The notes beneath the pieces are model-generated. The model was not told the DNA's origin and searched no databases. It was given only the letters and a program-made list of their open reading frames with translations. Source: Ursus arctos (lineage: Eukaryota > Chordata > Mammalia > Carnivora > Ursidae). Taken from it: a DNA stretch of 64,000 bases. Location: assembly GCF_023065955.2 (NCBI RefSeq), contig NW_026622930.1, positions 21,615,449 through 21,679,448 on the forward strand, written 5' to 3'. Position numbers and translations under genes: made by a program. Within the stretch, counting starts at the first letter, position 1. Each line of letters opens with the position of its first letter. Shown piece after piece: positions 33,332 to 43,424 of the stretch.

Positions 33332-33960
33332 GTCATGGTTCACAAAAGAGGGTCCCATCTATGCCTATTGTTTTGAAGTAAATATTAATAGATCTCCCTT
33401 TCGTTCTCAGAAGTGTCCAAGTTGGACACTTGTCAAGAGTTTAGCTCAGCTACTCCATAGTATTGCTGGCTTGGCATCCATTTTGTTTGGCCAGGCGGAC
33501 TCTAGGAACCTTAAACTGACACCAGTCCCTCATGTAAATGGACATCCTTGATAGTAGCTGCAGAGTCCCAAGACTACATGAGTTCCTGATAGGACTTCCC
33601 TGACAGATCTTGAGATCAACAGTCTCCCCTGCCTCCAAGTACCTCTATGCCTTTTCTATCCTCTACACGAGACCACCTTGGAGCTTACCAAAACCTTGCT
33701 CTTTTGCTTTGAACTGACAAGTCTGGTTCCAGTCTGGGAACCTCAAAGCACCCCACCCACAGACCCTGTTAAAGGCATTTGCTCTAGGTCCTATCTCTCT
33801 GTCTGTCTGCACTTTGCCTTCACCTACCCGTGTGGCTCCTTGTGGCATCCTAGGTACTTCCTCCAGGACCCATGAGTGATAAACTTCTCTATTTCAGTTT
33901 CTCTTGAGGTCTGTCATTGACCCATGACTCATCACCTGACACTCTGTGCTCCACTTAACA
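33332..33960 (+). repeat. Unidentified LTR-like block
   Basis: It begins TGTCATGGTTCAC and ends near CACTTAACA. The right part has an LTR-like order: a pyrimidine-rich stretch (CTCTCTGTCTGTCTGC), CGTGTGGCTCCTTGTGGC, a poly(A)-signal-like GAGTGATAAACTTCTC and a U5-like CTCTTGAGGTCTGTCATTG. I cannot name the family, and no clear 4-6 bp duplication is visible. A carnivore-specific ERV LTR is possible, and so is chance resemblance. Confidence 0.35.
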
Positions 33961-34164
33961 AAAGTTAGTTCAACAAAGTCCTAACAACAATAAGTTATAC
34001 AGTCACAATATCTCATAGAGCCAAAAGACTTAGATGGTAGTCCCAGCCTGCCCATCTGTGACCTCAGATTAGCTGTTTGCCAACTCTCTGACCTCAGAAT
34101 GTTGAGTCCCATCATTTTAGCTGAAACAGCTTCCCCTTCATTTACCTGAGCACTGGTTATCATC

Positions 34165-34415
34165 TTATTCATTTCATCTTCCTTCCCTTAGTTGCTTGCC
34201 ATCGTATCATCACTTTATCTTCTTCACAGCACTAATTAGTACATGAAATGTGATAATTTGCAAGTGTGTTTACCATTTTGCCCCTCACTCCTTGCAACTG
34301 CTGCATCCATAAATGTAAATCCTTAAGCAAGGATTTTGTCTTATTTACACTTATAACCCTAGCACCTAGTACACACTAGGTGTACAACAAAAATTTGTAG
34401 GTTGATTAAAATCAA
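34165..34415 (+). repeat. L2 3' region (with a possible MIR piece on its left)
   Basis: AGCACTAATTAGTACATG, AAGCAAGGATTTTGTCTTAT, CCCTAGCACCTAGTACACAC and TACAACAAAAATTTGTAGG follow the L2 3' end. A weak forward MIR-like segment occurs at about 34050-34110. Confidence 0.65.
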
Positions 34416-34419
34416 AGCC

Positions 34420-34930
34420 TTTTTTTTAATGCTAAAGAAGATAGATAATAATAGGAGAAAGTTTGGTATTCACTTTTATTGGAGTGGTCTTGTACTTCTT
34501 CATTGTGATCCAACTTGAGTTAGAACAAATAGTGAACCCTGTTAAGTTGCAGAAGAGAGTTTTCAGATGCAAGGAATAAAGCTAAAATAGGAATTACCCT
34601 ATCTTCTACAGAAAATGCCAATCTTCTCCTCTCCCGTGTGGAGATGGGCACACTTTCTTCTTGACATTTCCCCCTGATGAGAAGTTCTTGGTATCAAGCA
34701 GTCAACTTTTCTCTGAGGGATGCCTTTGAAACAAGTGATAAAATCATCAAATGAGTTGCAGTTTACCTTCCCATCTGAGCTGTTAATTAATGAGTTTTTA
34801 TTTCTTAAAGAGATTGACCATTGTCACCAGCAACTGGTAGAAGAAATTAATTTTGAATTTTGTTTTATTGGTGAGAATAGTTAAGGGCAAAGGACAGATT
34901 CTTCTTAGAAAAGAAGGTTTTGAGGCATTG
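34420..34930. other. Unassigned sequence
   Basis: No repeat or exon is recognised. Confidence 0.4.
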
Positions 34931-34935
34931 ACCAA

Positions 34936-35694
34936 TGAGATGGTTAATTTTACGTGTCAACTTGACTGGGCTAAGGGATGCCCAGATAGCTGGTAAAACA
35001 TTATTTCTGGGGTGTGTCTGTGAGTGTTTCTGGGTGTGTCTGAGTGTGTCTGTGTCTGGGTGTGTTTCCAAAAGAGATGAGCGTTTGAATCAGTAGACTG
35101 AGTAAGCAGATCATCCTCACCAATGCAGGTGGGTTTAACCTAACCCACCAATGGTCTAAATAGAACAAAAAGGCAGGGGAAAGTGAATTTATTCTCTCTG
35201 CTTGAGCCCGGATATTCATCTTCTCCTGCCCTTAAATATTACGCTCCTGGTTCCTGGGCCTTCAGACTTGGGCTGGGACTTTACGCCATTGGTTCCCCTG
35301 GTCCTCAGGACTTTTATTTTTATTTTTTTAAAGATTTTATTTATTTATTTGAGAGAGACAGAGATAGCAAGAGAGAGCACAAGCAGGGAGGAGAGGGAGA
35401 AGCAGGCTCCCTGCTGAGCAGGGAACCTGATGCAGGACTGTATCCCAGGACCCTGAGGTCATGACCTGAGCCAGAGGCAGACCTAAACTGACTGAGCCAC
35501 CCAGGCGCCCCTCAGGCCTTCAGCTTTTGACTGGAACTATCTATATCACTGGCTTTCATGGGCTTCCACCAAGCAGATGGCAGTGTGTAGGACTTCTCAG
35601 ACTCTATAACTGTGTAAGCCAACCCCTCATAAGTCTTCCTGTGTATATATATCTCTTATTGGTTCTGTTTCTCTGGAGAATCCTGACAAACAAC
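34936..35694 (+). mobile_element. MLT2-type LTR (ERVL), split by a CAN-SINE
   Basis: It begins TGAGATGGTTAATTTTACGTG and GTCAACTTGACTGGGCTAAG, continues with TTGAATCAGTAGACTGAGTA, AGCAGATCATCCTCACC and TCTAAATAGAACAAAAAGG, and ends ATTGGTTCTGTTTCTCTGG, AGAATCCTGACAAACAACA. It is a solo LTR with no internal viral sequence beside it. A local GTGTGTCTG-type expansion lies at about 35005-35068. The SINE occupies 35310-35510. Confidence 0.88.
35310..35510 (-). mobile_element. CAN-SINE inserted in the MLT2 LTR
   Basis: Reversed SINE: T-rich tail, AAAGATTTTATTTATTTATTTG, AGAGATAGCAAGAGAGAGC, GCTCCCTGCTGAGCAGGGAA, and the tRNA-like head ACTGACTGAGCCACCCAGGC. A short CCTCAGG repeat flanks it (35303-35309, 35510-35516). 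This may be the target duplication or part of the LTR's own internal repeat. Confidence 0.92.
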
Positions 35695-35699
35695 ATTGG

Positions 35700-36235
35700 A
35701 CTTGTGACAAAGAGATAGAAGATATTTTCTTTGATAAGTTTTAGCATAACCAAATTCCTGTGTTGGAGGTTTTTATTAGAATTTTTAAAATCACAGGTTA
35801 AATTTATGCTCTCTCATGAAGGAATCCATATTCAATTTGGTTAGTTTGCTCTAAAATATTATCAGAACCACTAGTTGTATATGATTTAAATGTCGTGTGG
35901 AGAAACTGCATGTAAGCTAAGGAAATAGTCTGGGTTTTTAAATACCACATATTTATCATTGTTTTCATTAGTCTCTGTAATTCCTAAGTCCAGACCTTGC
36001 CAGAACTTAACTAGAGAGAAAAGTCATATTACTATTTGCACCCACATTACAATGACATCAAACTCAAGTAAGATTTTAGTACCCTTCATGGTATCTTCTA
36101 GTTATTTCTCAAAATGCCCAAGGGAGTGCTTTCCTTGTATCAATAAGGCAATGTTTTAGCTGCAGCAAAGTTTTGGCAGCTGCTATGCTTTTTCTTTCCT
36201 GATCTAGTAATTACTACTTACCGATAGTCTCTAAG
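35700..36235. other. Unassigned AT-rich sequence
   Basis: Nothing is recognised. Confidence 0.4.
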
Positions 36236-36239
36236 AAGG

Positions 36240-36822
36240 AGCTTGAAGAAGGCTCATCATCTTTGTGAGAAATTCGGTGTTCAAGCCTGTAGTAGATTTG
36301 ATATGTTAGTGCTCCTCCTAACAATTGAACTCATTTCCCAGTATTCAAGCTCTTGCTTTATCCCCTTCCATATTGACTCTGGGCTTAACTGTGTGACTTG
36401 TTTTTGTCAAAAGAATATCAGAAAACATGATTCAGAGGTTAATAACCACTTGTACCAGAGTTGAAAGCTTCATGTCTTGTTCTATTGGAATATTCCCTTT
36501 GGCAACCTAGTTGTCATGAAAGAAATTTTACTACCTCAAGGGTACACCATGCTGTGAGGAAGCCCAAACTAGCCACATACAGAGGTCACTTGAAAGTAAA
36601 CTGAGAAAATTGAGCAATAGCTAGAACCAACATTCCCAGCATATTGTCCATGTTCGTCCATCTCTCATATTTGAGCCCTCCAGCTGCAGAGATTAGCCAT
36701 CCCATGGTGTCTGACAGAATTCATGACTCAGAGAATCATGAGCAAATAAAATGATTCTTTTGTTAAGCCACTAAGTTTTAGGGGGTGGTTTGTCAGGGAA
36801 GAGTAAATAATTGAAATAAAAC
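36240..36822 (+). repeat. MLT1J-like LTR (ERVL-MaLR)
   Basis: Strongest at the 3' end: GAATCATGAGCAAATAAAATG, TTGTTAAGCCACTAAGTTTT and GGGGTGGTTTGTCAGGG. Upstream, GACTCTGGGCTTAACTGTGTG and GGAAGCCCAAACTAGCCAC fit the family's middle. The AATAAA at about 36745 is the LTR poly(A) signal. Confidence 0.65.
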
Positions 36823-36839
36823 CATTATTCTCAGAGTTC

Positions 36840-38590
36840 TAAAACTGATGCTAGGCCTATGTAAGAGTAGATGAAATTGCTTATTTCTGAAAGGTGCCCA
36901 AGCAGATCTTCTTCCCAAGTCAGATTCTCATTGACTTTAGTTAGGTCACATGTTCATCAGTGAACCAGTCACTGAAGCCAAAGTGATTTTCTAGGCTAGG
37001 CAACATGTTCGCCCCTGGAATATCACCTGCACCACTGAGATGGGGGTATTACAACAAAAAAGGAAATGGACTTTAAACAGGCAGAAAAGATGTGTGTCCT
37101 CTATAGAAAATAACAACAACAACAACCCCAACATGCCAAGTTGTGGTTCATTGTCCAAAATTCCTATGAAAGGATATCCTAAAGAAAAGTCATCCTTTCC
37201 ACTGTAACTTCATGATTCTTTGATTGAAGAGGAGTAGCTGGAGGGAAGATATATTGGAATGTAATGCTCTCATGTAATGCTATTCAGTGGTGTTAACCAC
37301 CATGAGTTCTACTGTATTCACTGCTGCTTCTGGATTCCCAAGGGACTTCTGCAGCCAAAAGGGCCTCCTTGCATCTTTGGCTGGTGTCCAGATTCCCTGT
37401 CTCTGAGACATTGATTTAGCCAAGATGTTTTACATGTCACCCACAGATACTTTGAATGAGTAAATTGCACTTTTTGGGGCTGGGATTTGAATGGAATTTT
37501 GCTCTATGTGGAGTGCAACAGTTGTCCAGTGAGAAAGATAAAACTCCGGGGTTTGTACTATCCCAATGTTCTCTTGGTCTCACCTCCTGATTCCAAGCTG
37601 GCTTCGCTTCAGATGTTATCTCTTTTCTTTAAGACCTAACTTGGGAAGGAGCATGGAATACCCAATTGGCAGTCTTCTCTGCCCTAGATGCAGTCCGCTT
37701 GGCTGCCACACAACAAATAATTCCATAGCCTGGTTGAGCTGAGAGTTTGGGTTTGCTCAGAAAAGTGCCCAAGCCTTTGTAATCTTCCTTTCCCAAGGTC
37801 CAGGATTCTTGTCTATGATCTGAAATTATTTTTAAAAAGCATTAATTTTCCTATATTGATTATGTAAATCCATATGCGGTGGGTTGAAAGAATGAGGATG
37901 TATTGTGGACATCTTTTGGGGTTGTTCATCGAGAATCCGTATTTTTTACTTCTATAACAACACTTAAAATTTACTTTTGAAAATTACTTGTTTCTCACTC
38001 TGAGACTATGTGATATAAGATGGATCCATGCCTCTGTTCTAGGAATGAGCACCTCAACCAGACCCTACTTTATGAGTAAATTTTATTTTCTTGCCATACT
38101 AGTTAGTTCAGAGTCTATGATCTAATTTGTACTAATGACTTCTGTCACAACTCTTTGAAGAAAAAATGTGCTTTTTCTGCTGATCATGGGCCTGGGAATA
38201 TGCATCCCTTGGGTTAATGTAGGGGATTACCACCTGGAGAAGACCTGACCAAGGACCATGCCAACACCAGGGAGAGAAGAATTTAAAAATGGAGGGAAAA
38301 TTCTTGATGACATTGTTTGAGTTCCCAGATCCAGATGTGTCTGAAGCTAGTTTTTCCTTACAAAGGCCAATAATTTCTTTCTTTGAATTTTTTTTTCCAA
38401 TTTTGAGCCCAAAGATGCATCTCTGTGAGGTTCAAGCAGCAATCTTCTAAATTCTTCATATGCTGAACTGGCCATTGTGGCCCGCACACTGGAAAATTCA
38501 AGATGGAGGTGATAAATAGGAGGGTCACAGAGGATTTTGATTTATTTTGGCATCTAACATGCCAATAAACACCCACATTTTATCATAAGA
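36840..38590. other. Unassigned sequence with an old repeat trace at its left end
   Basis: About 36880-37130 resembles the right part of the dispersed repeat seen at 62835-63412 (TTAGGTCACATGTTCATCAG, a CATGTTCGCCCCTGG section, an AACAACAAC end). The rest is not assigned. An (AAC)n run lies at 37106-37125. Confidence 0.35.
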
Positions 38591-38594
38591 GCTT

Positions 38595-39110
38595 CTTAAT
38601 TAGCCACTGCACCTCTGGTATTCTCTAATCAATTCTTCATGCTACAGTCAGAGTGAGCATTTCAATATGCAAATCTAATTAGGTCACTAGCTCTTGGGTG
38701 ACTCCTCAAAGCTTGCAGGACAAGTCCAAACACCTTAGCATGTTTACAAGGCCCTTTTGTTCTAATGTTTATTTATCTCTCCAGCAGCTGCAGTTCCAGG
38801 TCTCTCTCACCTGCCATCTGCCCCGCCTTGCTTCCCTTTGCCCAGATACTTTCTCTTTGATTTAAGTGTTAATGCCACACTTCTCCTAACCCTTTCACGG
38901 CTAAGTTATATGCTCCTTGGTCTATGCTCCTATATCACAACACTTAGACAATGGAAGATGCCGTTTTGGCATAGTATGTTGTTCCACTACCTACACTCTA
39001 CATCCCATTTGGACAGGGACCATGACCACTGTATTTGCAGAATGTAGGTGGTGCTTAGCACACATTGCTGAATAAATGACTAAATGAATGAATAAACATA
39101 TCTATGTATC
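38595..39110 (+). repeat. L2 3' region, about 0.5 kb
   Basis: Long forward L2 stretch: GCTACAGTCAGAGTGAGCA, CTAATTAGGTCACTAGCTC, GGACAAGTCCAAACACCTTA, TGCCATCTGCCCCGCC, ACTTCTCCTAACCCTTTC, GGACAGGGACCATGACC and GAATAAATGACTAAATGAATG. Confidence 0.8.
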
Positions 39111-39114
39111 AGCC

Positions 39115-39605
39115 TGGAGATAATTTTCCAAATGTTCTAGATGACTTATATTATTAACTCTTCATGAGAATACTTTTCTTTTTGAAGGCCAGAGTAGAAG
39201 ACGTTAGTTCAAAAACCCATATTCTACTTTCATAAACTTCTGTAGAGGAGAGGACTGCTTCTTTCCTCCCCAACAGGTGGGAAATGGTTTGGAATAAACA
39301 TCTAAGCTCAGCTTCCATATGTTTGTGACTATCCCTTAAGGATGAGGAGTCATGAATCTGAAGGGTGAAAACATTACTTCCAGGGGGTCTTAATTCTCAA
39401 GGAAGGTACTTCTCAGGCATAGAAGTGTCTTTCTGTCTTGATCTCTTGGAGTGGAAGGTGCTCAGACCCATAAGCACTCCTGTCTTCTGGTTTTCTCCTT
39501 TTCCTTCAAAATCCAGGCATTAAGCCCACTCTAGTGGATGTAGGGCCTGCCATTCTCTAGTTTCTTGCATGTGGCTGGGTAGATAAGTCAAATAGGCCAG
39601 CTATT
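39115..39605. other. Unassigned sequence
   Basis: No repeat or exon is recognised. Confidence 0.4.
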
Positions 39606-39610
39606 TTCAA

Positions 39611-40063
39611 TATAGGGTGCAGTGAATTGAAAATGCCCACTGTATATATCTCCAAGTCCCAACCTCTAGAACATGCAAATGTGGCCCTATTTGGGAAAAG
39701 GGCTCTTCGCAGTTGTTCCTAAATTAAGGATTTTGAGATGGAATCATCCCAGATTTAGGGTGGATCTTAAATCCAATGACAGGGCCCTTATATGAGGCAG
39801 AGGGATATTTAATCAGAGCCACGTAAGTATGGAAACAGAGACTGGAGTTATGCTTCCACAAGTCATGGAACACCTGCTGCCACCAAAAGCTGAAAGAGGC
39901 AAGGGCAGATTCCCACTAAGAAACTTCCAAGGAAATATGGCCCTTTTGATACCTTGATTTTGGACTCTGGTTTTCAGAACCGTGAGAGAATATTTTTATA
40001 GATTGTTTTAAATCCCCAATTCCATAATAATTTGTTACAGCCATCCTAGGAAACTAAACAAGA
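39611..40063 (+). mobile_element. MLT1-type solo LTR (MLT1B/C/D-like)
   Basis: Forward LTR: GGGTGCAGTGAATTGAAAATG, ATGTGGCCCTATTTGGGAAA, AGGGTGGATCTTAAATCCAA, GACAGGGCCCTTATATGAGG, CCACAAGTCATGGAACACC, TTGATACCTTGATTTTGGAC and AGCCATCCTAGGAAACTAAA. Nearly full length. Confidence 0.88.
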
Positions 40064-40064
40064 C

Positions 40065-42145
40065 AAAAATTAAAAACAAAAAAACCCCTCTGTCCTGTTT
40101 CAGTATAGCAGTGATGAAAGAGCCCTGAGTTGGCCCATTATGAAGTTGATATTCAGATCCTTATTTAGCTATTTGTCTTTATGTACATCTCCCACTATCC
40201 AAGACTCTGAAGCCAGAGACATGAGTGAATTGGGGTCTCAATGCTCACTCTAAATTTCTGGGGGGAGATGCTGGACAAGGGCTATAGAATTCTGGATCCT
40301 CCATGGATTTCAGCCATATCTGGCACATTTAAACAACATGGACATGTTAGCTCCAGAAGAGATGGTGACTCTGCTTATTGAGGTGCTATTTTTTGAGATC
40401 TGCCAGTAACTCAGGTTCTATTTCTTCCATGAACGTATTCCAGATTATTTAACTCCAACAATGTTGACCCCCTTGAAAAAGTCTATGGCATTAATCAGCT
40501 GCATATCTCATTTAGTATTTATAAGTTGTCATACATAATTCTATGAATGTCTATGGCCCAGTCCCCAAACTATAATTTGAATCCATTGAGGGGAAAAAAA
40601 TACTAGTTATTCTTTGTATCTTGAGTTCCTAGCTCAATGCGAAAATAATATTAAGCATGTGTGTAAATTAATGTGCTAGCAACTGTGCATTTTCTCTGTA
40701 TTGACAGTAGATAGTCCAATGCCTAATACTAAGGAGGTGCTCAGTAAATGATAATAGGAAAGAAAGTTTGATTCCTAGCCTTTGAAATGTACTGTCATAG
40801 CATTATTTTTTCCTGCCCAATGAGATCTTGCTTCTTGCTAATGGACTCTGCCAACCTTGGTCAAAACAGTCAACATTTAATTAAAACAGGAGCAATTGGG
40901 ATCTTTCCCTGGGATTGACACAAGGACACTGGAAAAAGAAAAGATTTCTTTTTCTGTGCTAAGTTTAAGCTGACAGGTGCTACATTCAGTGCCATGTGGA
41001 GAAAACTTTTCTGTAGAAGGAAATAATTCAACCAACATATAAAGAGAAAAAAGTGAGGCAGAGATGAGATGGATAGAAAGTAAGAAAGACCTGACAGTAT
41101 TGTGATCCCAGGTTCTACTTCCAGAACTGAAAGCCCTTGTTCCTGGAGCACTTTCCCTGATTTTTGAAGTACTTTGGTTTACTTGCTGGTGATATGCACC
41201 CATAAATATCATTAAGTATGAACTTAATGTAGTTTTACTTGGTTTTCTGTCACTTGTAACTAAAAGAGCCTTAATACTACTTGGGAGCCTCAGAAATAAG
41301 AATACTTTCACAGTTTCCCAGAACTCTTTCCAGGACCCATGAGAATGGTCTATAACCATATGTGATGAACACACATACAATACAGATAAAACCTAGTTGC
41401 TAAAAGAAATTTGAAGTTTAGTATGTGTCCTCTCTCAATTCTGATGCAGAACAGTTTGACTGAATCTGAAGAAACCAACATTAAATTTAAGAATGGAAAA
41501 TTGAAACATTAAAAATCTATATCATGAGAATTGTTTTCCTGATTATTTTCTAAAAAGTAGATTACTTACATTTCTAGGACACTGTAAAAATAAATCAAAA
41601 CATTATTTATTGTGTAGCTATTATCTATGTGTGTCATGGCATCACTTTAAGATGATGTAACCCAGGATGTTGGAAATAAAAAAAAATAGTAAAGTTGATG
41701 AATTAGTATGGATTCAGATATCCCCCAAAGTTCAGGTTCTACACTGATAAAATCTACTGCTTATTATTTATGGAAACTTAGATATGACCAAAAATTTTAT
41801 CAGCACTTTTCCTTCTGTCTAGGCTCCTTTATTTTTCACTCTGTTACTAAAAGCAGACAATGATTGAATAATGTAGCAAGCATACTGGGATATTTTGTTC
41901 AAAGGGCTATGTAATGGACATATATAATTTTTGTCCAGATTTCCTTCCTTTGAGATACTGGCTCTATAGCACTATGTAGAGATTTATGGAGAGCAGCTGG
42001 TGATTAATCTTGAGCTTGCTGGGCTACTCCACCAAATGGTGTTAAATGATACAATTACCAGATATAGAAAGGCTCACTTACTATATATTCTTATAGTTAT
42101 TGTATATATATTTCAAAATTTCATTGAAAGTGCTTAAGTTGCTGT
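40065..42145. other. Mostly unassigned sequence
   Basis: A weak forward L2-like piece may lie at 40425-40640. The 167-codon minus-strand frame at 40877-41380 is the longest open frame in the window. It has no recognised domain and overlaps an equally open alternative frame (40870-41151), which argues for chance. Confidence 0.4.
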
Positions 42146-42589
42146 GTTTTAACAAATCCGTCTGAGTGCCTATCATGTTACAGCCAACACTATTCCAGGA
42201 TGTGGGGCTATCATGGTGAATATGACAATCAAGCTGCTTGCCCCCATGCAGTATATACTCCAGTGAGGGAGATAGGCAATAAATGGGGGGCGGGGGGAAA
42301 GCTTCAGAATGACTAAGGTTGAGTGTGCCTCTTTATTTTTTTATAATTTAAAAAAATTTTAATTCCAGTGCAGTTAACACAGTGTTGTATTAGTTTCAGG
42401 TGTACAATATAGTGATTCAATAATTCTATGCATTATTCAGAGCTCATCAAGATAAGTGTACTCTTAATCCCTTTCACCTATTTCACCCATATTCCCACCC
42501 ACCTCTCCTCTGGTAACCACTGTTTTGTTCTCTGTAGTTAAGAGCCTGTTTTTTGGTCTGTTTTTCTTTTTCTTTCTTTGTTTTGTTTC

Positions 42590-43133
42590 TTAAATTCCAC
42601 ATATGAATGAAATCATATGGTATTTGTCTTTCTCTGACTGACTTCTTTCACTTAGCATTATACTCTCTAGATCTATCCATGTTATTGCAAATGGCAAGAT
42701 TTCATTCTTTTTTATCGCTGAGTAATATTCCAGTGTGTGTGTGTGTGTGTGTATCTGTGTGTCTGTGTGTCTGTGTGTGTACACGTGTGGATACCACATC
42801 TTTATCCATTCATCTATTGATGGACACTTGGGCTGCTTCCATAATTTGGCTCTTGTAAAGAATTCCACAATAAACATAGGGGTGCATATTATCTTTTTCA
42901 ATTAGTGTTTTCATATTTATTGGGTAAACATGCAGTAGTGGAATTGCTGGATCATATGGTATTTCTATTTTTAATTTTTGAGGAACCGCCATACTATTTT
43001 CCACAGTGGCTGCACCAGTTTGCTTTCCCACCAGTGTGCACAAGGGTTTCTTTTTTTCCACATCCTTGCAAACTTGTGTTTCTCTCGTGTTTTTTATTTT
43101 AGTCATTCTGATAGGTGTGAGATGGTATCTCAT
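42590..43133 (-). pseudogene. L1 ORF2 C-terminal remnant
   Basis: Two overlapping minus-strand frames (107 codons, 42810-43133; 103 codons, 42590-42901) together cover the C-terminal end of L1 ORF2. Recognisable pieces are IPYDPAIPLL in the first frame, and WKQPKCPSIDEW and LEYYSAIKKNEILPF in the second. A frameshift near 42810-42901 separates them. A (GT)n expansion at 42732-42780 inserts a His/Thr-rich run just before the LEYYSAIKK motif. The remnant lacks the endonuclease and the reverse-transcriptase core and cannot be functional. Confidence 0.85.
42732..42789. repeat. (TG)n microsatellite within L1 ORF2
   Basis: About 50 bases of interrupted (TG)n with ATC and TCTG breaks. It lies in the region of L1 ORF2 that often grows simple repeats. 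Confidence 0.92.
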
Positions 43134-43424
43134 TGTGGTTTTGATTTTCAGGAGTTTGCCTCTTTAAATAAAATTGTTAGAAAAGATCTCTCTGAGGAGG
43201 TCACATATGGGTTGAGAACCAAATAATAAGAATGAGCCAATCAGGTCCAGGGTGTTGGGAGAGGGGGAAGCAAGTTTCTAAAGCAAAGGGAAGAGCCTGT
43301 ACAATGGTCCTAAGGCAGGAATGAACATGGCATGTAGAGTCTTGATTATCCTAGGTACAAGGGAAGCAACTGGGAATTTTAAGTAGATAAATGACATATC
43401 TGATTTATATATTTTGAAAGGTCA

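Larger units (their letters stand above)
42336..43151 (-). mobile_element. 5'-truncated L1 insertion (3' UTR and ORF2 end)
   Basis: On the plus strand the 3' UTR comes first (TTTCAGGTGTACAATATAG, AACCACTGTTTTGTTCTCTG). The reversed ORF2 end follows (TGAATGAAATCATATGG, GATTTCATTCTTTTTTATCG, GGAATTGCTGGATCATATGG, GGTATCTCATTGTGGTTTTG). A 15-bp duplication with one mismatch, GAGTGTGCCTCTTTA / GAGTTTGCCTCTTTA, lies at 42321-42335 and 43152-43166. Length is about 816 bp, so only the last part of the element was copied. Confidence 0.92.
42150..43420 (-). repeat. L2 3' region, split by a 5'-truncated L1
   Basis: The left part shows the reversed L2 tail (GAGTGCCTATCATGTTACAG, CTATCATGGTGAATATGAC, TGCTTGCCCCCATGCAG). 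It resumes after the L1 at about 43152 with TCTCTCTGAGGAGGTCACAT, GTCCTAAGGCAGGAATGAAC and GACATATCTGATTTATATA. The segment order is that of one L2. Confidence 0.75.

Noticed and set aside
35183..35464. 93-codon frame with an acidic/basic repetitive C-terminus
   Set aside because: It reads across the MLT2 LTR into the SINE's purine-rich segment. The apparent charge repeat is SINE-encoded.
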